From Paramacrobiotus metropolitanus (taxonomy: Eukaryota > Tardigrada > Eutardigrada > Parachela > Macrobiotidae): a stretch of 11,076 nt of DNA. A program made the position numbers and the translations under genes. The notes under the pieces were generated by a model. The model was not told the origin of the DNA, made no database searches, and worked only from the letters and a program-made list of their open reading frames with translations. How positions within the stretch are numbered: position 1 is the stretch's first letter; each line of letters starts with the position of its first letter. The stretch spans positions 1-11,076 of the forward strand of contig NW_026570745.1 in NCBI RefSeq assembly GCF_019649055.1, read 5' to 3'. Positions 1-7,190 of the stretch are shown piece after piece.

Positions 1-76
<76 letters not shown>
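1..76. repeat. (TA)n dinucleotide microsatellite
   Basis: Uninterrupted TA repeat, 38 units, running into the left edge of the window, so its true length is unknown. It ends at the G of position 77. Such tracts are common in eukaryotic intergenic DNA; no function is inferred. Confidence 0.98.
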
Positions 77-79
<3 letters not shown>

Positions 80-766
80 TGATGGAATATTTAGGGACTG
101 TAGTGAATACGAGCGGTCCAGTGGTTAAACAATAAGGCCACCGTTCGTTCGTCGATCAGTGAAATACGCCTCTGCAAAAAAATCTGATTTTGATTTTCTT
201 TAAAAAAATTTACTTTGACTAAGGTGCGTTTTACCGGATACGTTTTGAAAGCACGATCTGCGGATTCTCCAGTCTTACTGCGTTTTCACTATTAAAATCT
301 CGTTTAACGTGCACATGTATGGAAGATTTAAGATTGAAAATGCGTTTAATGAAGAATAATGTAGTGCAAAGGCTTTGGTCGGAACTGGTACTCGCCTTTG
401 TTGAGGTAATATTGCTCGAAAAAATTCATGGTAGCTCTGTAATAGCAAATTTTTTTTCGACCTTATTAGAAAAATATGATTGGTCGATTGTTTACCTACC
501 AAGGATGTTTACGCCCCGTAAGGCGTGAGTCATCTACTGGTCTCGCGAAGTAATGAACAGTGGTAGCACAGCTGTAACTCAACAGAGTAGTAATTTCTCG
601 GGAAAGGATTTTTACAGCAACATATCGACCTGTATTTAAGCGATCGGTGTGACACAGTTAGGGAAGTGTTTGCCATGTTCTGGGAATGGCCTCGGTTCGG
701 CTGGTTCTGAGATTACCTGGACGAAAATCCATGCCTATATAATCAACCGGAAATGTCACTTGCGGT

Positions 767-791
767 ATTACCGTAATTTCATTACCGTAAT
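767..791. repeat. Duplicated near-palindrome ATTACCGTAAT
   Basis: ATTACCGTAAT occurs at 767-777 and again at 781-791, separated by three bases. Each copy is palindromic except for the central base (TTAC-C-GTAA). It could be a paired binding site or a chance duplication; nothing nearby decides this. Confidence 0.6.
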
Positions 792-1360
792 AAGGCGCAT
801 ACACACCCTTTCTTGGCTACCGATTTATGTATAGTTTAAACAGAATTACATTCCCGCAATCATAATGGACCATTCTAAGCTCGATAATCCCGGAGTTATT
901 GAGCGTAGAGTTGTCCATTGTGATGGTGGATCCAACGCTGGCTACTGTCACAACGCATATTAAAGCGAATGAATGTTGTTTAAGCGGCTCATCGTGTTGT
1001 GATTTTTTGATCTGATTAGCTTATCATGAGCGCAGGGTGAATGCCAGCATGACTGCGTACTTTATCGGAAGTTGACCAATTGTTTTTGATCCTGATTTTA
1101 GTTTTTGTCGTTCTGCCGTTCGTGCCGGACGTTCTAATAAATAAGGCCTGCAATCTGGCCGCACCGTGATTTTCTCGCTTCTGGTAATGGTTATCACTAG
1201 TTGCTTCGTGACCTCGCATTCTTTTCCAACCTGAACACTCATCTGCTTCCCGGAAGCGCTGTATAAGGAATTCCGGTTGAGATATTTTAAAAGTATCGTT
1301 GTAATACAATCCCATCACGACCAACAAACTCGTATGCTATCGGCAGGGTGTAAAAGGTGG

Positions 1361-1437
1361 CAGTGGCACCTGCCACTGGCAATCGCCACTGGCACTGGCA
1401 GCGTAGTGGCAAGCGGTAAAACATGGCAACTGGCAAC
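1361..1437. repeat. TGGCA/TGCCA-rich inverted repeat cluster
   Basis: CAGTGGCA (1361-1368) and TGCCACTG (1371-1378) form an 8-bp inverted repeat around two bases. Further CACTGGCA, CTGGCA and TGGCAA units continue to about 1437. Several units could pair with one another. No gene lies in it and its role is unknown. Confidence 0.7.
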
Positions 1438-1967
1438 CGCTAATATACTATGTTTTATAGTACTGTAACTAAAGAAATTAAAACTGCAATCATCAGAATA
1501 CTAAAAATACCGTTTTTATTTTCCACTTCAACTCATTACTAAATTTTCATGGAAAACGTCTGCGTCTGATGTGAAGAATTACAAAACCGTTATCGTAGAT
1601 CCGTACTACAAAATCGCAGTTACAAAAAGAACTGCTTATGTTCGTACTAAAAGTATTTGTAAGCTATGATACCCAGATTCGTAAACGAGACAAATCAAAA
1701 CTCTGTGGCCTGGGATATAACAAAATCAGCCTCAACCGTACCATTGTTTCTGTAGCCGGGTTCCGGACACAGATTTTACGACGAGAAAACACTCTACGAC
1801 TTACCATGTCTGCCCGGGAAATGAACACTTTGCCACATAGAAAAATTAACTTAAATGCAATTTTTGCATTTCAGTTTTGAATACTTTCATTAGCCGATAT
1901 CGATATGTTACAGCTTGCACCCGTCAAATTTTCGAACCATAGCTCACGTCACATCAGAAATTTATAT

Positions 1968-2030
1968 CTAAGAAATAAATCCTAAGAAATCTAAGAAACC
2001 AACGAAACCTAAATAACTTAAGAAATACTT
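1968..2030. repeat. Degenerate CTAAGAAA short repeats
   Basis: CTAAGAAA occurs at about 1968, 1982 and 1991, and a TTAAGAAA variant follows near 2019, in an A-rich tract just left of the inverted-repeat element. Probably simple-sequence drift. Confidence 0.5.
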
Positions 2031-2108
2031 ACAAACTCAAGAAGTGACCATGCAGTTTACCGGTGAGACGGTGACTACACAGAGAAGAAAAACTTGAGAT
2101 TAACGTAC

Positions 2109-2166
2109 GAGGACACACTAAGTATACGTGATAGACAAAAAATTAAGCGAGAATAAGTGATAACCA
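2109..2166 (+). repeat. 58-bp direct repeat, copy 1
   Basis: Starts GAGGACACACTAAGTATACG and ends GATAACCA. It matches 2436-2493 with about five substitutions and no length change. It overlaps the left outer inverted repeat and accounts for the extra left-hand sequence. Confidence 0.9.
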
Positions 2167-2167
2167 T

Positions 2168-2350
2168 GAGGCTTGGCGAGTATTGTAGCAAGATTGTTTC
2201 ACTTAGACTCAGTGGCGACTTTCGTAGCAAGTTGTGCACCGTATCGCTTTAGTTTACCGGTACCGTGTCAGTTTGTCAATACTGACAGTATCCTTTGCCT
2301 GAGACAGGCCGAGTATTAGCTCATTAAGAGTATTAGGCCGAGTATTAGAC
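2168..2350 (+). repeat. Left 183-bp arm of inverted repeat
   Basis: Reverse complement of 2819-3001; I noticed a single mismatch (GTCAATACTGAC against GTCAATATTGAC). It contains two diverged subrepeats of the form TGGCGA..TT.GTAGCAAG (near 2174 and 2211) and repeated GAGTATTAG units near its inner end (near 2311, 2327 and 2339). Such subterminal repeats could be transposase-binding sites, by analogy only. Confidence 0.92.
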
Positions 2351-2435
2351 TCATGTCAGTTTTGACTGATTGACCAGACAAGCGTTCACTGTCTTTAAAA
2401 AATGAAACAAACGTGCTACAAAACTCGCCACTACT

Positions 2436-2493
2436 GAGGACACACTAAGTATACGTGATAGACCAAAAAACCAGCGAGAATAAATGATAACCA
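2436..2493 (+). repeat. 58-bp direct repeat, copy 2
   Basis: Second copy of the 58-bp unit, inside the element just after the left arm. It is preceded by GTGCTACAAAACTCGCCA (about 2413), which resembles the arm subrepeat. The element end therefore seems to have been duplicated inwards, or one element inserted into another. Confidence 0.9.
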
Positions 2494-2725
2494 ATCACGT
2501 GTTGTGCAGCACACCCAGCCACCAAGGGTTGGCGGTCCAAGTATTGCGTAGTAAACAGCTCGTCTTTATAGACGCGTATGCTGACTTCCAGCTCTCGTTC
2601 CTCGTGTACTATGGAACGAAACAATTTGACGAATATAGCAAAAGATGCAGAAAAAATCTAAAAATATTTTGATACCCAACAAGTTGCAGTTTATAGCGAT
2701 TAAGACAATAGATAGCCTTTTTGAG

Positions 2726-2789
2726 TTTCTCGTAGACATAGCATAGGATTCTGTGTGGGGAATGGATTCTATGCTAAGTCTACGAGAAA
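2726..2789. repeat. Central hairpin (26-bp imperfect inverted repeat)
   Basis: 2726-2751 and 2764-2789 are inverted repeats with about 23 of 26 positions paired and a 12-nt loop. The outer part TTTCTCGTAGAC pairs with GTCTACGAGAAA. It sits between the two long arms, near the right one. It could be an independent small palindromic insertion or a cruciform-forming centre. Confidence 0.85.
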
Positions 2790-2818
2790 ATAAAAATAGC
2801 TGTAATCTTTTTGAATCT

Positions 2819-3001
2819 GTCTAATACTCGGCCTAATACTCTTAATGAGCTAATACTCGGCCTGTCTCAGGCAAAGGATACTGTCAATATTGACAAACTG
2901 ACACGGTACCGGTAAACTAAAGCGATACGGTGCACAACTTGCTACGAAAGTCGCCACTGAGTCTAAGTGAAACAATCTTGCTACAATACTCGCCAAGCCT
3001 C
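2819..3001 (-). repeat. Right 183-bp arm of inverted repeat
   Basis: Mirror copy of 2168-2350 and nearly identical, which suggests either a recent insertion or homogenisation of the arms. A single-stranded form could fold into a 183-bp stem with a loop of about 468 nt. Confidence 0.92.
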
Positions 3002-3553
3002 TGTGTCCTCGTACGGAATAACTGCATCTGCCATGTGAGCGGGGGTTCACTAGCGTTCACGCTCGTGACGCTACTCGCCACTGGATTACGTGTCTGTGTT
3101 GTGTCTCGCCTCTGATTGGCTTATGTTTTGTTAGTGGGCGCGGCATAGCACGTGCTGCACAGTGTTACAGTGTGGAATGGGCTCCCGTTTACGATCGAGC
3201 TGCGCCGATCAGTATTGATTTTCTGTTCTCCGGACTTTTCGATATTAAAAAGTCAGCGATTTACGGTGCGACGTTTGTGTTTCCGCATAGTTCGCGATCC
3301 AGGTCGTATCGCTCACTTCCACGGGATAGATTCCGTTTCAGTCTCCGTCTCTGGATCCATTCTGGATCTAGCTTTAGATGGTAGCAGAGCCGACAGCGGT
3401 TCTCTGATTTGAATTTGTGTCAGGCAAAGTTGGCCTGTTATTTGATGTGCAACCCGACCAGTAAGGCACAGGTCCATCCAACAGCAAAGCGCACACCACA
3501 AGCGGTGAACTGCCTCATCTGATGTGGATTTCCAGCCTTGGCTTCGGTGCAGC

Positions 3554-3568
3554 GTCTTCAGCGAAGAC
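3554..3568. repeat. AGC-loop hairpin 1 (GTCTTC-AGC-GAAGAC)
   Basis: Perfect 6-bp stem with AGC loop. CAGC (3550-3553) and GCTG (3573-3576) could extend it across an unpaired CTGT. The 18-mer GTCTTCAGCGAAGACCTG recurs exactly at 3632. Confidence 0.8.
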
Positions 3569-3631
3569 CTGTGCTGTTCCACTGCTGTGAAAGAGTTCAA
3601 GAGTTCAGTCGGCGGTGTTCCTCGGTGCGGA

Positions 3632-3646
3632 GTCTTCAGCGAAGAC
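3632..3646. repeat. AGC-loop hairpin 2 (GTCTTC-AGC-GAAGAC)
   Basis: Same stem and loop as hairpin 1, 78 bp downstream, again followed by CCTG. The flanks differ from those of hairpin 1. Confidence 0.8.
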
Positions 3647-3673
3647 CTGCACTGGTGTCACCGTTACTCGGCA

Positions 3674-3690
3674 AGGATTCAGCGAATCCT
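3674..3690. repeat. AGC-loop hairpin 3 (AGGATTC-AGC-GAATCCT)
   Basis: A 7-bp perfect stem with the same AGC loop but a different stem sequence. It extends with CGGC/GCCG across a small internal bulge. Changed stem bases on both sides with a constant loop look like compensatory change, which favours a folded RNA or DNA structure over simple duplication. Confidence 0.75.
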
Positions 3691-4073
3691 AAGCCGTGGG
3701 CCACAAGCGGCGAAGCGCCAAAAGGGGCGCACGGATTTTGCCAGATCAGACTCCTCCAAACTGGAGTAGAGCACCACTATTGTTGCTACGGCACAGCCGG
3801 CACAGTAGCATACTGATAGCGCGAGGCACGCTACGGAACAGCGGCGACGCGGGAACGGATTGTGGAAGAAGAATCTGGATCATTCGGATCATTTTCCCCG
3901 TGGAACGTGGAACGGACGGACGGTTAACAGGTAGAAAACCGTTATAAAATTACGGGATTGGTTAAACGGTAAAATTGGCAATTTTCATTGGTCCGTACTG
4001 AGCTGAGCGTAGATGTAGGCGGAGTTTTGCACACGGTGCGCAAGTCTGGCCGTTGACCGTGACGTCAGGCAGA

Positions 4074-4109
4074 TATAAATTTTAAACGGATTAACGTGAT
4101 TAGTCAGTT
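4074..4109 (+). promoter_or_regulatory. Candidate RNA polymerase II core promoter (TATA + initiator)
   Basis: TATAAAT lies at 4074-4080 and TCAGTT, the arthropod-type initiator consensus (TCAKTY), at 4104-4109. From the first T of the TATA box to the initiator A (4106) is 32 nt, the spacing expected of a functional pair. Transcription would start near 4106 and run through the leader array into gag. I saw no AATAAA signal between 4106 and 4253. Both motifs are short, so the call rests on spacing and position. Confidence 0.5.
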
Positions 4110-4253
4110 GTCTGAGCTGTGATTGGTCGAAATTTGAACTGAATAATTTGAACTAGCGGACCAATAGGAACGAGGTAAACAACGTAAATGGGTATTTTCC
4201 GCTGAACTCTAGCTGTAATGGGAAATTTGATTTGAGATAAGATAATTGAGACG
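4110..4253 (+). other. Transcribed leader before the repeat array
   Basis: AT-rich sequence containing ATTGGTC (4122), its near mirror GACCAATAG (about 4159) and several TTGAACT/TTGAG words that recur between the array repeats. No primer-binding site was recognised and no ORF is worth listing. Confidence 0.4.
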
Positions 4254-4774
4254 AAAAGTGACCTTTTGAGTTGAGACAAAGGAAAAGTGACCTTTGATCG
4301 AATTGAGCTTAAAAGTGACCTTTAACTTGAATTGAGCGGGAAAGTGACCTTTTAACAGAAATTGAGTTGGAAAGTGACCTTTTGAGTTGAACTGAGTAGG
4401 GAAGTGACCTTTGAGCTCAGAAAGTGACCTTGACGTTCGGAAGTAACCTTTATAAAAAAGTTACAAGTGACCTATTTGACCTGAAAAGTGACCTTTAAGA
4501 CCTGAGAGAGACTAATGGTGACCTTTAACGAAGTGAATCCAAGTTTCTGAATAGTACAGTGATATCAACAGCTGTAGAATAACCTTTCTGGATGTGTTCT
4601 AAATCGTAAAACTGGTTTCGAAGTTTTGGTCCAAAAGTGACCTTTTGGGCAAACCTCTCGAAGTTTTTATCGGAAAAGTGACCTTTAAACGGGACTTAGT
4701 CGAATTTTTTTCAACCAAAAAGTGACCTTTACAAAGGACTTAGAAAAATCTCGCAAAGAAAAAAGTGACCTTTA
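4254..4774 (+). repeat. Leader array of AAAGTGACCTTT repeats (13 exact cores)
   Basis: The exact core GTGACCTT starts at 4258, 4287, 4315, 4344, 4374, 4404, 4424, 4488, 4518, 4637, 4678, 4722 and 4765. Variants occur at about 4443 (GTAACCTT), 4467 (GTGACCTA) and 4579 (ATAACCTT). The first six are spaced 28-30 bp, the last four 41-44 bp. Most carry A-rich 5' and T-rich 3' flanks, so the unit reads AAAAGTGACCTTTT. Linkers share TTGAG/GAATTGAG words, pointing to amplification of a unit of about 29 bp that later diverged outside the core. All copies are in one orientation. The position, between LTR-like promoter and gag, matches that of the Su(Hw) insulator array of Drosophila gypsy, but the motif differs. 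The core TGACCTT is the complement of the AAGGTCA nuclear-receptor half-site. Confidence 0.93.
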
Positions 4775-4848
4775 AGGCAATTGAACGAATCATACAATAA
4801 CGCGTGTGTGAGAACAATTGGCAGGAGCGTCCAAGTTATCCGATCAAC

Positions 4849-5046
4849 ATGGACAAAGATAAAGAAGAACCGACATCCAACAGCAGTCAGGGAAGCAAAA
4901 GCTCCCGCAGCTCACAGCAAAGCGCACCGAACCCGTACAAAAAGGACTTGCACACATACTCACGTCCAGTTGGACATGAGCGGAACACTCGAGCGCCCAA
5001 GGCATTCGAGAAGAAGGATTCACGAGGCTCTGATAGCACTTATTAG
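4849..5046 (+). CDS. gag: gag N-terminal segment (65 codons to TAG)
   Basis: ATG 4849 opens a hydrophilic Ser/Gln/Lys-rich segment (starts MDKDKEEPTSNSSQ) that ends at TAG 5044. The same frame then continues open for 66 more codons of similar Ser/Glu/Gln/Pro-rich character to a TGA at 5245, by which point the next gag segment has taken over in another frame. Low complexity and charge suggest a disordered N-terminus. A neighbouring frame (4781-5134) is also open, but it is Arg/Thr-rich and lacks an ATG, so I treat it as a shadow. Confidence 0.55.
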   Translation: MDKDKEEPTSNSSQGSKSSRSSQQSAPNPYKKDLHTYSRPVGHERNTRAPKAFEKKDSRGSDSTY

Positions 5047-5126
5047 AAGGCGCTCGAGGCGGTCGCCAATCAGGAAAGCTCCAGTGACGACCAGAAGCAC
5101 ACTCCCGCATCCATGGCGGGAAGTGA

Positions 5127-7190
5127 ACCGATGAACCAGAGAAAGGTCACGGGGGAGGAAAAGCCCACAGAAAGAGGAGCGGAACCGGTTGGAGCATCAC
5201 AGTTGGATCTACCACCAGCGGAACGATTGAACAGGATAAAAATGTGAACCTGGCTCAGTTGGCAGCTAACAAGACAAAGGTCACCGAAGAGGAACTTGCT
5301 GAATTGGGATTGGATGACCTTTCATTGAATGACAAGACTGTGGACGATGACCTTTGGGCTACTCCAATGGTGTCAGATGAATCAAATGAATCATACTTCA
5401 CGGACGATGAAACGACCATGTCATTCCAATCCGCAATGAGACAAGCTGACCGTGCTGAAGGGATGACACCTTTCAAAGAGATACCAGAGTACCTTATCGA
5501 ACGGACGCAAACTGGAAAGGTCATTAACGTACGACCTCCGTCACCTAACAGTCCCACGTCAACTCTGAAGAGACGCGTGAAGGAGTTGGAAGAAGAGCTC
5601 GAAGCCAAGGAAGGCCAGGAGATGAAGAAGAAACAGGAATATCAAAACCGGATAGGATCTCTGGACGCTCGCATTTACGAATTGGAGCAACAACAGGCTG
5701 ACTTGGAAAGTGCAGCGGACGGATGGAAGATTAAATACGAACGTCAAAAGGAACTGGCCGAAGAGTATTTGAAAATGGTAGATGACAGAGAAATGGAAGG
5801 TCATCTTGCAGTCAGTGACCTTAATGAAAGTATGTCAGAGGAATCAGCAGAAAGGTCACGGCACTTAGCCGAATTGAAGGACGAGTGTGACCAGTTGCGT
5901 CAAAAGGTCACTGAAGCTGAAACTAAACGGGACGAGTACGCGACCAAATTCGCAGAGGTCACACAACGGTTGACAACATTGGCAACGGATACGTTCAAAA
6001 TAAGTAATGCCCTGAAGCTACGGGAGAAGGCTGTCAGTACTCTGCAACTCGAATCGAAAGGTCATCAGGAACGGGCGGACGAAGCTGAGAAGTTGCGCAA
6101 TGATGCGATCAAGGCGATGCGAGAGGCAAGAGACATTACAGCTACTGAAGGAGAACGCCTGAAAGAAAAAATCAAAAAGGTCAACCAGGAGAACGAAAAG
6201 GTCACGGAAGACATTGAAAAGGTCACTAAGGAAGGACTCAAATGGCAGAAGGAAGCACGGCGACTGGACACAATGGTCACAACATTGGAGCTGAAGGACA
6301 AAGAATGGCAACAACAGGTAGCTCAAAAGAACCAAGAAGTCACAAAGCTGAATACTGAACTGCTCGAGATGACAACTACAGCACTGGCAAAAGACGATGA
6401 GTTGATTGCAACCAAGAATCAGCTGAAAGCAGCAGCTGAGGAATACATGACATTGGAAAGAGATGTGACCCAGTTGGCGGAACACATCAGGAAAGTGGAA
6501 AATGATACTGAAAAGGTCATTCAAGACAGAACGCTTCAACTGCATCAGCAGATGTCGAAGGTCAACCAAGAGAACCAGAACCTGAAGAATGAGAAAAAAC
6601 AATCCGATTTAAGGATTAAGCGCCTCGAAGATGAGAATAAAGCTCTTCAAATGTCCAACAAACATAAAGATGAACAACTCTTACAACACGGAGTCAGAAC
6701 AGCAACGGTGGAATCGCCCCCGCCTAGTTACAGCAAGACGCATGAAACGGGCACGGGTAAAAGCTTCCACTTTGACATGCCGCTACGAACTGGTACTGGC
6801 AAAGGAAGCGTCAAAAATGAAAGGGACGGTGAAAAGGCTAAAGACGACAACGAACCACCATCAGGAGGTTATCCACATACGAGTCGAGGTGACCCTTCAC
6901 AATTTCCTCCGCACATCGAAACAAATGTGTTCATCGATGAAGGACGACGGGACAGACCCCCCAGCCGGCAGGAACGTCCAAGGAAATCCCGTTATGGAAA
7001 GGCGAAACGAAATCAAAGTGATGATGGAAGTAGCGAAGAAGACGATGACCAGAGAGCAGAAAATACAGCGGTGCAATTGACAAAAGCACTCAACTCGATG
7101 GCCAGGAAAACACCACTCATGACCTTTGACGGCAGTCGTGACACAGTGAGTGGGTGGACACGATTGGTGAAAGAAACCCAAAGGACTTAA
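5127..7190 (+). CDS. gag: gag coiled-coil segment
   Basis: This frame is open from 5127 to TAA 7188-7190; protein-like character begins near 5241, after the likely one-base deletion. No ATG opens it, so it is a continuation of the upstream gag segment, not a separate gene. Counting from 5244, residues about 1-100 are acidic. Residues about 107-485 are a continuous Glu/Lys/Gln/Leu-rich heptad-type coiled coil with almost no proline or glycine. Residues about 486-615 are a charged, Pro/Arg-rich linker, and about 616-648 begin the capsid-like region (FDGSRDTVSGW). Database searches would probably hit SMC or myosin-tail families through composition alone. A coiled coil of about 380 residues is unusually long for a retrotransposon Gag. 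Seven exact AAGGTCAC/GTGACCTT words and several one-off variants fall inside the whole open stretch. Confidence 0.8.
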   Translation, partial: TDEPEKGHGGGKAHRKRSGTGWSITVGSTTSGTIEQDKNVNLAQLAANKTKVTEEELAELGLDDLSLNDKTVDDDLWATPMVSDESNESYFTDDETTMSFQSAMRQADRAEGMTPFKEIPEYLIERTQTGKVINVRPPSPNSPTSTLKRRVKELEEELEAKEGQEMKKKQEYQNRIGSLDARIYELEQQQADLESAADGWKIKYERQKELAEEYLKMVDDREMEGHLAVSDLNESMSEESAERSRHLAELKDECDQLRQKVTEAETKRDEYATKFAEVTQRLTTLATDTFKISNALKLREKAVSTLQLESKGHQERADEAEKLRNDAIKAMREARDITATEGERLKEKIKKVNQENEKVTEDIEKVTKEGLKWQKEARRLDTMVTTLELKDKEWQQQVAQKNQEVTKLNTELLEMTTTALAKDDELIATKNQLKAAAEEYMTLERDVTQLAEHIRKVENDTEKVIQDRTLQLHQQMSKVNQENQNLKNEKKQSDLRIKRLEDENKALQMSNKHKDEQLLQHGVRTATVESPPPSYSKTHETGTGKSFHFDMPLRTGTGKGSVKNERDGEKAKDDNEPPSGGYPHTSRGDPSQFPPHIETNVFIDEGRRDRPPSRQERPRKSRYGKAKRNQSDDGSSEEDDDQRAENTAVQLTKALNSMARKTPLMTFDGSRDTVSGWTRLVKETQRT

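Larger units (their letters stand above)
77..2103. other. Gene-poor intergenic stretch
   Basis: I see no convincing gene in these 2 kb. Open frames of 60-103 codons occur on both strands, but they overlap each other, have no recognisable domain and look like chance frames in AT-rich DNA. No tRNA or rRNA pattern was recognised. The only local structure is the short repeats listed separately (767-791, 1361-1437, 1968-2030). Confidence 0.6.
2104..3015. mobile_element. Foldback/MITE-like inverted-repeat element, about 912 bp
   Basis: A 14-bp outer inverted repeat (2104-2117 against 3002-3015; ends CGTACGAGGACACA and TGTGTCCTCGTACG) encloses two 183-bp inverted arms (2168-2350 and 2819-3001) and a central hairpin (2726-2789). 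No open frame inside resembles a transposase, so if mobile it is non-autonomous. Long subterminal inverted repeats are characteristic of foldback elements and large MITEs. The terminal CGTACG hides any duplication: a TA target-site duplication next to CGAGGACACA is possible, as in Tc1/mariner-type insertions, but cannot be proven because it overlaps the inverted repeat. The superfamily is not assigned. About 50 bp (2118-2167) between outer and inner repeats exist only on the left. Confidence 0.75.
3016..4073. other. Non-coding stretch upstream of promoter; possible 5' LTR U3
   Basis: Open frames of 61-95 codons overlap on both strands here and none has a recognisable domain. Its place directly before a TATA/initiator pair and the retroelement leader makes it the natural site for an LTR U3 region. 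I could not find a convincing TG...CA boundary or a tRNA-complementary primer-binding site starting with TGG, and the matching 3' LTR would lie outside the window. A TGTTAC at 3163 is one possible LTR start, without further support. Apart from the three hairpins listed separately, I see nothing else. Confidence 0.35.

Noticed and set aside
319-528. 69-codon open frame near the left end
   Set aside because: Short, opposite another similar frame, no recognisable domain or conserved context.
3040-3075. GGGGGTTCACTAGCG as a tRNA T-arm
   Set aside because: No matching acceptor, D-arm or anticodon stem around it.
3152-3600. Overlapping frames of 70-95 codons on both strands
   Set aside because: Mutually overlapping, Ser/Arg-rich, no domain; likely chance frames upstream of the promoter.
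3984-4005. CATTGGTCCGTACTGAGC as LTR end plus primer-binding site
   Set aside because: It lies upstream of the TATA/initiator pair and its complement does not match a tRNA T-arm consensus.
4600-4640. Possible primer-binding site at CTGGTTTCGAAG
   Set aside because: Its complement would place TTCGAAA directly against CCA, which does not fit a tRNA acceptor stem, and no LTR end precedes it.
4254-4774. CRISPR-like look of the evenly spaced leader repeats
   Set aside because: The repeat is only 8-13 bp, linkers are related to one another and vary in length, no cas genes occur, and the context is a eukaryotic retroelement.
5238-5244. Programmed -1 frameshift at the A5 run
   Set aside because: The codons AAA ATG do not form a good X-XXY-YYZ slippery site, since the second tRNA would mispair; a one-base deletion in the homopolymer is simpler.
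6018-6602. 194-codon open frame on the minus strand
   Set aside because: Lies wholly opposite the gag coiled coil. Its Phe/Leu/Cys-rich composition is what antisense of Glu/Lys/Gln-rich codons gives.
6631-7080. 149-codon plus-strand frame overlapping gag
   Set aside because: Overlaps the gag linker in another frame, Lys/Arg/Thr-rich with no domain; a shadow of the gag frame.
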